A stretch of 64,000 bases of DNA from Ananas comosus (taxonomy: Eukaryota > Streptophyta > Magnoliopsida > Poales > Bromeliaceae). A program made the position numbers and the translations under genes. Within the stretch, counting starts at the first letter, position 1; each line of letters begins with the position of its first letter. Shown one piece after another: positions 35,600-44,933 of this stretch. The notes beneath the pieces were generated by a model. The model was not told where the DNA came from and made no database searches. It was given only the letters and a program-made list of their open reading frames with translations. The stretch is taken from the NCBI RefSeq assembly GCF_001540865.1, contig NC_033622.1:2771454-2835453 (forward strand). The letters are read 5' to 3'.

Positions 35600-36252
35600 A
35601 GCTACCAGTTGTTGGCACTAATTTACTGCCTTTGATATACAATGTACAATTTAACTTGGAGTTCACGGGAGCCTTCTGACTATACTGGAGTTGCATTCAG
35701 TGCAATAAACAGAGACAACTAAGATAAGTTATAGACAGGAAAGAAATTACAAGATGATGAAACTCAAGTGAAAAGAAAACTAAACATCGCAGAGAGGTTT
35801 CAAAATATAGCGTAGTTATAAATAATAGCGAACGAAATAAAAAAACAACACCAAATCCAAGCAAGTAACAATAGAATGAAAGCAACAAATGCTACAAACT
35901 AGTACTTCTGAAATACGATTTAATACAAACTGCATTAGAGTTCTGGACTACAGGTATCACATAAGAGACTAAGCAAAATAAAGAGGTAACGAAAGAAAAG
36001 AAATCTAAGCCTATCCGTTCTATAGCACATCTTAACACAGGTCCAATTAGTCGGAAGAAAGTGGTTACTACTCTAAGCTACATAAATTGAAAAAAATATA
36101 CTAGGAGCACATACATGACATTATTAATTTAGAAGCACGGCAAACTAGGTAGCTGATGATGATGATACAGATTGAGATATCGTGAAATTATCATTTCCTG
36201 CTAATTCTTCAAATATGTTTTGGACAAGGAAACTCCTCATCATCAAGATAGC
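35600..36252 (-). other. Downstream flank / probable 3' UTR of the TM9 gene
   Basis: AT-rich DNA after the TM9 stop codon on the minus strand; part of it is expected to be 3' UTR. No poly(A) site can be fixed. No other gene seen. Confidence 0.4.
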
Positions 36253-38181
36253 TCAATCTAATTTCACTGATGAGAAGAGGTAGTGAACAAACCAGAAAGA
36301 AGAAAGGAATCCGACTGTGCCAGTGGCAAGCATGACAGCAATGACCATGAAGAGCGAGTAGCCTAAGTAGAGGGTCGCTGAAATAGGCCCGCTTAAGCTC
36401 TTGAGATCAAAAACAAGATAGTTGACCGAGTACAAGAAGATGTAGATTGCTACCGAGCCCGATGCAAAGAATGACTTCCACCACCATTTCCAATCCTCCA
36501 CGCAAAGATGCATGTAAGTGAGAACTAAAGAGACCTCCGCACATACAACAACAAGAAGTATCAACACGACGAAGAGAAAGCCAAATACATAATATACACG
36601 GCCCATCCAAATGCTCGACATTATGAAGAATAACTCGATGAAAAGGGTGCCAAAGGGTAGCGTTCCTGCTCCAAGCACTAACAACCAAGATGGGTACTTT
36701 TGAGGAGGGATTTCGCGCGGAATTTGGTTCGTCCGAACGGGGAATTCAATGTGCGGAGCCTTTGCCCCAAGAGATCCACCGAGAAGAGTGAGAGGGACCG
36801 AAATGCAGAACCAAAGCAAAAGCAGGATGACGAACAAAGAGAAGGGAATCGCGCCGGTGCTGTGGCTACCCCACAAGAGGAAATTGAGAGTGGTGAGAAT
36901 CAGAAAGGCAACGCCGGGGAAGAAGCAAGCGACGCGCCAGGAAACCGACACCCATCCGGAGTGATCACCGCCCTTTATCGTCTTCCAAAGCCTAACAGCA
37001 GCATACCCAGCCGCGATTCCGAGAACCAGGTAGAAGAAGAGCATCCCGGTGACGAGAGTTCCCCTCGAGGCGGGCGACATGAACCCGAGCGCGGCAAACA
37101 GAATGGTCACCACCGCCATACCCAGAATCTGAACCCCGTCCCCGACCATCGCGCAAAGCAGCAGCGGATGGCTCGGCGCCCTGAACACATCGCCGACCAC
37201 CAGCTTCCACCCCGAGAGCTCCTCGTTCATCTGTTCCTGCGCCTCCTTGTCGAGCTCCTCGTACCGCGCCAGATCCCTCCGGACGGTCCTCAGCAGGATC
37301 ACCAACACGATCCCCGCGAGGAACGCGATCACCATGAGCGAATTGAGGATCGAGAACCAGTGAACCTTGGCCCCCTCCATCTTCAGATACGCGTCCCACC
37401 GCGACGGCCACTTGACGTCGCTCTCGACGAAGGCGACCTCGTAAGTGAACACGATCGGCTGGTTCTCCCCGACGGCCATGGCGACCACGGAGGGATCGCA
37501 CTCGATCCTCCCCGGGTACTTATCGTACATCCTCAAGCTCTTCACGGACTCCGAATCGTGCGCGACGCTGCAGGGCACGACCTCGAACCCGACGACCATC
37601 CACCCGGGGGGCTCATTTTGCGTCTTCTCCTCGTACCTATGCACCAACACCGTAAACTTCAAATGATTGAACACGTAGTAGGCGCCGCCATCGCGGACAT
37701 GAATTCCGACCGGATAACCGGTCCACCGGAGGGAGTAGCCGTCGTCGTTCCTGGTGTAGCGGATCGCGGGGAGGTTGTCGAGGATGAGATTGACCTGGTA
37801 CAGCTCGTCGATCCGCTCCTTGAGGAGGGCGAGAGCGTCGGGGGCGAGCGGGTCGGAGCGACACAGCATAACAGCGGAGTCGTTGACGTGCATGTTGAAG
37901 CGGTAGGGGGAGTTCTCGATGCGGTCGCCGAGGAGGATCTCGCCGAGGTTCTCGGCGCTGTCTTTGATGCCGCCGGGGGGGCGGCAGAAGAAGGGCAGAG
38001 AGTAGTAGCCGAAGGGCATCTCGGTGCCGACGGAGGTCAGGGAGTTCACCTTCACGGAGAGGGCGTCGCCGGCGGCGTAGCGGTGCGGGTAGCTGCCGGG
38101 GAGGTAGAAGGCGGCGGCGAGCGGGAGGGCGGAGATGAAGGAGAAGATGAAGACCGCGGCGAGCGGGAAGTGAAACTTCAT
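36253..38181 (-). CDS. Transmembrane 9 superfamily (nonaspanin) protein, TMN8/9/10-like
   Basis: Single-exon gene, 642 aa. TM9SF/TMN proteins are nine-pass membrane proteins of the Golgi/endosomal system. Seen: signal peptide (1-24, ending LPLAAA), the family start FYLPGSYPHRYAAGD, luminal landmarks EMPFGYYSLPFFC, GEILLGDRIENSPY, NLPAIRYTRNDDGY and VFNHLKFTVLVHRYE, then nine hydrophobic spans at about 275-297, 341-366, 374-394, 413-436, 445-468, 499-521, 530-556, 571-592 and 604-631. The C-terminus KLD fits the K-x-D/E COPI/Golgi-retention signal described for plant nonaspanins. Start: an upstream in-frame ATG at 38322 would add 47 residues before the signal peptide and runs into a SINE, so ATG 38181 (MKFHF) is preferred. 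Length and lack of introns match Arabidopsis TMN8-10. No frame damage. Confidence 0.97.
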   Translation of the reverse strand: MKFHFPLAAVFIFSFISALPLAAAFYLPGSYPHRYAAGDALSVKVNSLTSVGTEMPFGYYSLPFFCRPPGGIKDSAENLGEILLGDRIENSPYRFNMHVNDSAVMLCRSDPLAPDALALLKERIDELYQVNLILDNLPAIRYTRNDDGYSLRWTGYPVGIHVRDGGAYYVFNHLKFTVLVHRYEEKTQNEPPGWMVVGFEVVPCSVAHDSESVKSLRMYDKYPGRIECDPSVVAMAVGENQPIVFTYEVAFVESDVKWPSRWDAYLKMEGAKVHWFSILNSLMVIAFLAGIVLVILLRTVRRDLARYEELDKEAQEQMNEELSGWKLVVGDVFRAPSHPLLLCAMVGDGVQILGMAVVTILFAALGFMSPASRGTLVTGMLFFYLVLGIAAGYAAVRLWKTIKGGDHSGWVSVSWRVACFFPGVAFLILTTLNFLLWGSHSTGAIPFSLFVILLLLWFCISVPLTLLGGSLGAKAPHIEFPVRTNQIPREIPPQKYPSWLLVLGAGTLPFGTLFIELFFIMSSIWMGRVYYVFGFLFVVLILLVVVCAEVSLVLTYMHLCVEDWKWWWKSFFASGSVAIYIFLYSVNYLVFDLKSLSGPISATLYLGYSLFMVIAVMLATGTVGFLSSFWFVHYLFSSVKLD

Positions 38182-38296
38182 CTTTGATCCGGCGAGGAAA
38201 TGCGGTGTGTAGGGTTTTTGGGGCAGAGGAAGAAGAGAGGGGTCGGAGTGAATACTTGTCGGTGATGGAGGGGCATTTACAACTAGTGCAGTTGCA
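38182..38296 (-). promoter_or_regulatory. 5' UTR / proximal promoter of the TM9 gene
   Basis: Only about 115 bp separate the start codon from the inserted SINE. The segment is GA/CT-rich (GAGGAAGAAGAGAGG on the plus strand, 38227-38240). No TATA box is obvious. Confidence 0.4.
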
Positions 38297-38824
38297 CCCA
38301 CCGTTCCGGGAGCATGTGGCAAAGAATTTGACGGTTGGACTTCAAAATTTAAATTTGAATTCTAATTGATTCATCTTTCTAACTAAATTTATTTTTAAAT
38401 AAAATAAAAAAATTTCAAAAATCTCTCTTCGTAGTTTTTCACTTTGCCCCCCTGTGATTTAAAATGTATTAATTTGCCCCCCTGTGGTTTTTCTTTTTTC
38501 TCTTTTTCTTATCAATTTTATTATATTTTTTTTTAAATTAGTGATAAAGTTAAAATTAAAGAGTACTAAAATAAATATTTGATAAATTTAAATGGGTATC
38601 TGAAGTTTTTTATATATAATTTAATGAAATATTAACGAAAAATCTACCGAAAAGATAAAAACCAAACCACATGGGGACAAATTAAGATATTTTAAACCAC
38701 AGAGGGGCAAAGTGAGAAACTACAAAACCACAGGGGGGTTTTTGAAGTTTTTTTTAAAATAAACGAAACGGAAAGCGTGCTACCTATCTCTCTCAAAAGA
38801 AAAAAAAAAAAAGGAAAACTAAAA
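38297..38824 (+). mobile_element. tRNA-derived SINE, copy 5, split by a MITE
   Basis: The only plus-strand member. The head (GTGGCAAAGAATTTGACGGTTGG) and degraded B box (TTTGAATTC) run to 38405, and the body resumes at about 38761 (AAACGAAACGGAAAGCGTGC, CTACCTATCTCTCTC) with an A-rich tail. The duplication AACTAGTGCAGTTG(C/T)A flanks it (38281-38296 and 38825-38840; 15 of 16 match). The MITE at 38406-38755 interrupts the SINE body. Confidence 0.85.
38406..38755. mobile_element. Foldback MITE, CCCTGTGGTTT family, copy 2, inside a SINE
   Basis: Inverted arms: left AAATTTCAAAAATCTCTCTT, right (reverse complement) AAACTTCAAAAACCCCCCTG, both continuing with CACTTTGCCCC and TGTGGTTTAAAAT. AAAAT (38401-38405 and 38756-38760) is the likely duplication; removing it with the MITE restores the SINE body. 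Confidence 0.8.
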
Positions 38825-39111
38825 AACTAGTGCAGTTGTAAAATTAGGTAATTTCAATTTTTGTCTATGAAAATAATTGAATATGATTTGTGATTTATTT
38901 ATACTATATGTAATGCCGCGCAAATACAGATGAGATAAATGCTCGCAAGGAGTCGCACAAGTCGAAATGCTCGCAAGGAGTGCAGAGTAGTAGGTCTTTT
39001 GTAATCACTTCCCACCGAACCGGAGTCCAACCAGAATATTTGGTTCGGTTCAAGTTTGATCGGTAGAAACTCGTACACTAAACTAGCTGCATTTTTTTTT
39101 GTAATAAGCAT

Positions 39112-39353
39112 TAGGCTTAATTACAGAAGAGTTCTCTCATATAAATGCCCATTTTCACTTTTTTTTCTATAAAAAAATAAATTTTAATTTATTTCTGTCA
39201 TTTTGAAGGTCATTTTCGGTATAATATAAGAAATAAACGGAATAATAATGTAACCCTGATGTAAGGGAGGCTAAAACCAACAACTTGAAATATTGATGAG
39301 ATAAGAAAAAGTAAAAAACGGATATTTATAGAGAAATTTTCTGTAATTTAGCC
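39112..39353. mobile_element. MITE, GGCTAAATTACAG family, copy 1
   Basis: Tips GGCTTAATTACAGAAGAG and (inverted) GGCTAAATTACAGAAAAT, followed on both arms by TTCTCT-ATAAAT and TTTTTCAC. 242 bp, non-coding. Confidence 0.65.
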
Positions 39354-39367
39354 TAAGAATTATGCTA

Positions 39368-39711
39368 AAATAAAATTCATAAAAAAATTTTTGCAAATGC
39401 TTTTATTTTTATTTTTCACTCTGACTTTTAAAACCTTTATATTTTATCTTCTTAAAATTTTAAAATTATATTCAAAAGATTATAGTATTAATGGAAAGGG
39501 CAAAATGATCAAATTATCTTTACTTGTTTTATAAAAAAAAAATATTTTTTAATATTTTTATAGATACTTTTTATGTAAATTATAAGAAATAGGTGGAATG
39601 GTGATGATTAAATATATCAACTTAAAATTTTGAGAAGATAAATTTTTGAAAGTTATGAAAAAAAAAAAAAAAAAAACAGATATTCACAAACGAATTTCTG
39701 TATTTTAGCCT
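39368..39711. mobile_element. MITE, GGCTAAATTACAG family, copy 2
   Basis: The left end TGCTAAAATAAAATTCATAA and the inverted right end GGCTAAAATACAGAAATTCG share the family tip. It follows copy 1 almost end to end. Confidence 0.5.
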
Positions 39712-39898
39712 AAAAGTTAAGTTAGAATAGTCTTCAAAGATAAATAATTATTTTACTAAGAGACACTTTCAAATACTAAGTTTTTGAATTGAAGATATGT
39801 ACAGTTAAATACATTATAAAAAAAATTATTATCTAAATCACTTTAGCTTAAAAATCCTAACCACTATTTGCACAACGATGGTGTACTTAATTATTTTT

Positions 39899-41927
39899 GG
39901 CCAATTTGCATAAAAAATCTACTTATTTTGGGCTTTTGCAAAACCGGGTCATCTTTTTCGTTTTTGCAGATTCAGTCCGCTTTTTCAGCAAACTGGGCGG
40001 AAACGGTCCGTCTCGCTTCTCGCCCTCGCCTTTGCCCTTGCCCTCGTCCACGCACCCCCCACCTTCTTCGCCTCCAATCCCGCCAAGACCGCGCCGCGAC
40101 TTTTTTTTTTTTTTACTTTTTTCTTTTCTTTTCTTCTCCGACTCTTCTCCACCGTCTCCGACGACGACGCCTCTCTCGTCTTTCCCCGCCCTTCTCATCT
40201 CTCCCTCTCCTTCATTCTCTGCCGCCTCCGACGACGATGCATCTTCGCCGGCGCCGACGTCGACACTGTGGAGGTCACTACGGCGCTACAGGCTCGGAGC
40301 GGGGGTCCTTAGCGGCGTTGTCGCCGGCACCGTGGCTGTTGGCAGAGAGGGTGACAAAAAAAAATTATAAAAAAAACAGAAAAAAAAATAAAGATAAAAA
40401 ATCATATAAAAAGAAGGATGAACATGAAATTGCATCGTTAACTGCAAAAAAAATTATAAGTTGCACTACTTAAGATGTAAACTGCAGCTTTAAGATGAAA
40501 ACTACACTCTTTAAACGAAAATTACACTCTTTGAGAGATATTTACACTGTTTCTCTTCTTATTACACTCTTTCAGATGTAAACTGTATTCATTAAAATGG
40601 AAGTTACACTCTTTAAAAAAAAGTTGCACTGTTTCTCGTCTTGTTGCACCATTTTTCCTCTTGTTACACTATTTTTTTATCTTAAACTGCACCCTTTTAA
40701 AAGATATTTATACTGTTTCTCCTCTTGTTGCACTGTTTCTCATCTTGTTGCACCATTTCTGTGTAAACAAGAGAAGAAATAGTGCAACAAGAGGAGAAAC
40801 TACACTGTTTTAAGAGATAAATATACTGTTTCTCCTCTTGTTGCACCATTTCTGTATAAATAGGAAGAGAAATAGTGCAACAAGAGAAGAAACTACACTG
40901 TTTTAAGAGATATATCTACTGTTTCTTCTTTTGTTGCACTGTTTCTCCACTTGTTGCACCATTTCTGTGTAAACAATAGGAGAAATAGTGCAACAAGAGG
41001 AGAAACAATGCAATAAGAGGAGAAACTGCACCCTTTTAAGAGATATTTATATTATTTCTACTCTTGTTGCACTGTTTCTCCTCTTGTTGCACCATTTCTA
41101 TGTAAACAATAGGATAAATAGTGCAACAAGAGGAGGAACAGTGCAATAAGAGGAGAAACAGTATAAATATCACTTAAAAGGATGCAGTTTAAGATAAAAA
41201 ATAGTATAATTTTCGTTCAAAGAGTATAATTTTTATCTTAAAGCAGCAGTTTCCATCTTAAATAGTACAACTTATAATTTTTTTTGTAATTAACGATACA
41301 ATTTCATCTTCATCCTTCTTTTTATATAATTTTTTATCTTTATTTTTTTTTCTGTTTTTCTATAATTTTTTTTGTCACCTTCTCTGCCAACAGCTACGGC
41401 GCCGGTGACGACGCCGCTAAGGACCCCCCCTCTCCGAGGCTGTAACGCCGCAGTGACCTCTACGGTGTCGACGTCGGCGCCGGCGAAGATAAATTGTCGT
41501 CGGATATGGCAGAAAAGAAGGGAGAGGGAGAGATGAGAAGGGCGGGGAAGGGCGAGAGGCGTCGTCGTCGGAGACGGTGGAGAAGAGTCGGAGAAGAAAA
41601 GAAAAGAAAAAAGCAAAAAAAAAAAAGTCGCGGCGCGGCCTGGGCGGGGTCGGAAGCGAGGAAGGTGGGGGGTGCATGGACGAGGGCAAGGGCGAGGGCG
41701 AGAGCATGAGGGTGAGAGGCGAGACGGATCGTTTCTGCCTCCGCTCTGCCGGCGAGAAAAAAAAAAAGAACAAGAGAAACGAAGAAGAGAGAGAAACAGG
41801 AAAGAGAAAAAGTAATAAGGGTATTTTGGTTAGTTTGCTGAAAAAGCGGACCGAATCTGCAAAAACGAAAAAGGTGGTCCGGTTTTACAAAAGTCCAAAA
41901 TAAGTAGATTTTTTATGCAAATTGGCC
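39899..41927. mobile_element. Mutator-type giant foldback element with GC-rich cargo in both arms
   Basis: A perfect 9-bp duplication ATTATTTTT flanks it (39890-39898 and 41928-41936), diagnostic of the Mutator superfamily. The tips GGCCAATTTGCATAAAAAAT are inverted and identical. The inverted arms reach about 600-750 bp each (39899-40570 against 41165-41927). Each contains the same GC-rich block (left about 40000-40350, right about 41390-41750) with landmarks CTCGTCCA(C/T)GCACCCCCCAC and GCGCCGACGTCGAC. The left arm has lost about 100 bp near 40000 relative to the right. No transposase is present. The GC-rich block looks like captured host 5' exon sequence (Pack-MULE style), but its source gene is not recognised. 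ORFs inside are composition-driven. Confidence 0.85.
40540..41165. repeat. Loop of the foldback element: degenerate short repeats on both strands
   Basis: The motif TGTTTCTCCTCTTGTTGCAC and close variants, and their reverse complements, occur many times, with spacer words ACACTGTTTTAAGAGATA and CATTTCTGTGTAAACAA. The loop is therefore made of nested smaller inverted repeats. Confidence 0.85.
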
Positions 41928-42225
41928 ATTATTTTTCCTTCAATCAATTGTCTTATTTTGGTACAGTTTTTATCCACAAATTGTACAAATGGTACCAAAC
42001 CGAATCGTCAACACACCCACAAATTCCTATGGCTTGGTCTAAAAATGGTTTTTTATATTCTTTTACGTAACCCTGTATATCATTTTCATATCCACGTAGT
42101 CATTTATTGTGAATTAAGCAACATTTATATAGCATACGTTTTGTTGGGTTTCATTAAAAAAAAAAAAAAAGAAAAAGAAAATACGAATGGCATTGTTCCA
42201 ACTATTGTTTTGTTTTTATTTTTTA

Positions 42226-42693
42226 ATGGAAAAACTTCAAAAAACCCCCTTGTGGTTTCACTTTTTTTCACTTTAGTACCCTGTGGTTTAAAATGTATCA
42301 AGTTAGTACCCTGTGGTTTATCACTTTATCACTTTAGTACCCTATGATTTAAAGTGTATCAAGTTAGTACCTTGTGGTTTTGCACTTTATTACTTCAGTA
42401 CCCTGTGGTTTCGCACTTTATCACTTTAGCATCCTGTGGGTTTAAAAATCACATGGTACTAACTTGATACAAAATTAAAACCACAGGGTACTGAAGTGAT
42501 AAAGTGCAAAACCACAGGGTACTAACTTGATATACTTTAAACCACATGGTACTAACTTGATACACTTTAAATCACAGGGTACTAAAGTGATAAAGTGATA
42601 AACCACAGGGTACTAACTTGATATACTTTAAACCACAGAGTACTAAAGTGATAAAGTATGAAACCACAGAGGGGATTTTTGAAGTTTTCCCTT
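42226..42693. mobile_element. Foldback MITE, CCCTGTGGTTT family, copy 3, internally amplified
   Basis: Tips TGGAAAAACTTCAAAAAACC and (inverted) GGGAAAACTTCAAAAATCC. The 8-bp sequence TTTTTTAA lies on both sides (42217-42224 and 42694-42701, approximate). A unit of about 40 bp (AGTACCCTGTGGTTT plus TATCA-AGTT words) is repeated several times in each arm, so the whole is one long hairpin. Confidence 0.75.
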
Positions 42694-42701
42694 TTTTAAA
42701 A

Positions 42702-43900
42702 CGTTTTTTTTTTGCTTTTTAGGTGATGCAATTTAGGTGCACGAATACCCTTTGACATCGAGAACTATTGTTTGCAAAAGATTGGATCTTTGGTCCTTAA
42801 ATTATGACATGGGTGACATTTTTGTCCTTAAATATTAATTTATTTTATTTTTTGAATCGAATTTTAAGAATTATTATAATTTTATAATTTAATTTAGTTG
42901 ATTAAATATTGACTCTGTACTAATATAAAAATAATATGATATTTTAATTATTGACATATTATTACTAATCACAATGCTATTATATTACTTTCACATTAAT
43001 AATGCACCAATATTATCTCTAAAAAAATAATAATAATAATACACCAATATTTAGTCAACTAAATTAAGATACAGAACTTAATTATAATAATATTTAAAGT
43101 AGTAGCTAGAAATTAACTATAATAAACTAAAATTTAAGGATTGAAGTGTCATCACCGTCATAGTTGCTAGTTGAGGACCACGCAGTCAATGTACCAGTAC
43201 TGGAATAAGAAAAGTTTCTTTGAGTGGTTAAATTTAAATTTTGAAATACTAGTTACAATTAAAAGTTATGCTTTGATTTTATATATATAGAGAGAGAAGA
43301 GAGAAATGATTCGGTACCTTACTTTATAAAAAATAAAAAAAAATCTTAACCCTTGATTAATGAAGGTTAAAAATATCATTTTATTATGTAGTAGGTTAAA
43401 AGTTTATTTTATGTGAGGGTATTTTTATAATTAAACTAAGCAAAATTTTAAAAAAGTTTTGAATAATATCCCAAATTTAGCATAAATTTTACAACTAATT
43501 TAAGCATTAATTTAAAACATGATTGATATCCCAAATTTTAGCATTAATTTTAGAAATTTTAGAATTCTTCTAATATAGGCATTAATTTAAATTTTAGGAA
43601 TTTTAGAAATAGCAGTAAATATGTTGAATTTAAATATTTAATATTTAAATTTAAAATTAAATAAGAGAAATTTTGTATTACTATTTTAACAAATTTAATG
43701 TTGATAATAATGAATTCAACATATTTAATTTGTTTAAGAAAATTTTAAATTACTCTAGTTTAGATATTAATTTTTTATCACAATCTTTAAAAAAATTTGA
43801 ATGTAGGTAAAAAAAATTAAAATTCAACGTATTTAATATATTGTAATATTTTTTAATAAAATATTTGCGGATTACGGATATGAAATGATAAAATATCTTT
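42702..43900. other. No gene recognised
   Basis: AT-rich spacer with AAATTT-type low complexity near 43480-43760. Nothing else seen. Confidence 0.4.
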
Positions 43901-43907
43901 GGGTTAT

Positions 43908-44402
43908 GGATGTCAATAGTTACGAATATCCATAATTTTATCTGAATCCGAATCCAAAGCCGAAAGCAAACGTAGTAGATTTACCTATGCTTAATGGATA
44001 TAGTTTTGGATGTGGATATAAAAAATGAAAATCCGATGAATTTAAATTCGGATGCGGATTTTGATTATATCTGATCCGAACCTAAAACCGACCGAAACCA
44101 AAATTTATTTTACATTATATATAATATATATAAATGTTTGATGTTATAGCTGAATATGTATTTTTAAAATTTAGATTTAATTTAATATATTTTAAAATAT
44201 TGTAAAGAAAAATAAATGTTTCGAGTTCGGATTTTCAGGTTCGGATTAGGGTCGGGTTTTGGATTTTTAGTCAGGTACGGGTATAAATATGATTTTCTAA
44301 AATTCGTCGGATTTGGGTTCAGGTTCGGGTTTCAGCCGATTTGATAGTCGAGTTTGTGTTTGGGTTCGAATTTTTAAAAATTTGCTCAGAATCCTACCCT
44401 TT
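43908..44402. mobile_element. hAT-like repeat remnant (CGGGTTCGG-rich)
   Basis: The left part (TATGGATGTCAATAGTTACG) and right part (GCTCAGAATCCTACCCTTTTA) look like degraded hAT tips; GTTCGGGTT/GAATCCGAATCC words fill the subterminal parts in opposite orientations. No duplication identified. Confidence 0.3.
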
Positions 44403-44933
44403 TATATCTGTACTGTAGATGAAGAGGAAAGATAGAGAGAGAAAAAGAAAACAAAAAGAGAATAAAGATTTGATTTTTTTATAGTGGAGATAAAATTACT
44501 AAATTATCCATATATTAAAAGACCAAAATATCTTTTTTGGGGTATCTGGTAATCGGTATCTCTCTCAAAGTGACTTGTTATTGCGGGTCATAATTTTAAA
44601 AAAAATTAAATCCGAACTGTAGAATAGAAATGACTGAATAATATCAAAAACTAACAAATATAGAAACATTACTCATATATATATATATATNAGTCCGGCT
44701 ACTATACTCTTAGGAGTACGATCGACTTCGTACCCATAAGTTGTTTTCGATGATAGAGCTTCCGAATCGACGATCCATACCGTTAAACATTATCTAGAGC
44801 ATTTAAAATTTCTAGAAATCAAATTTTATAATTTTTTAATATCATTTACCTTACGATTAAAAGCTCACAAAATTGACAATTTTTAATGGCCGGTATGAGA
44901 TATTTACTAGTTTAACGGTGAAATAGAATCGGC

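Noticed and set aside
36700..38187. 495-codon plus-strand ORF
   Set aside because: Antisense shadow of the GC-rich TM9 gene; low-complexity Arg/Glu/Gly-rich translation with no domain.
38182..38322. 47-codon N-terminal extension of TM9 from ATG 38322
   Set aside because: It would place unrelated residues before a clear signal peptide and reaches into SINE sequence; homologues start at the MKF-type methionine.
39868..40473. 201- and 157-codon ORFs in the foldback element
   Set aside because: Ser/Pro/Arg-rich translations in several frames from GC- and CT-rich repeat; mirror copies occur in the other arm at 41417-41903.
40540..41165. CRISPR-like array
   Set aside because: Repeats are degenerate, on both strands and without regular spacers; they belong to a plant foldback transposon loop.
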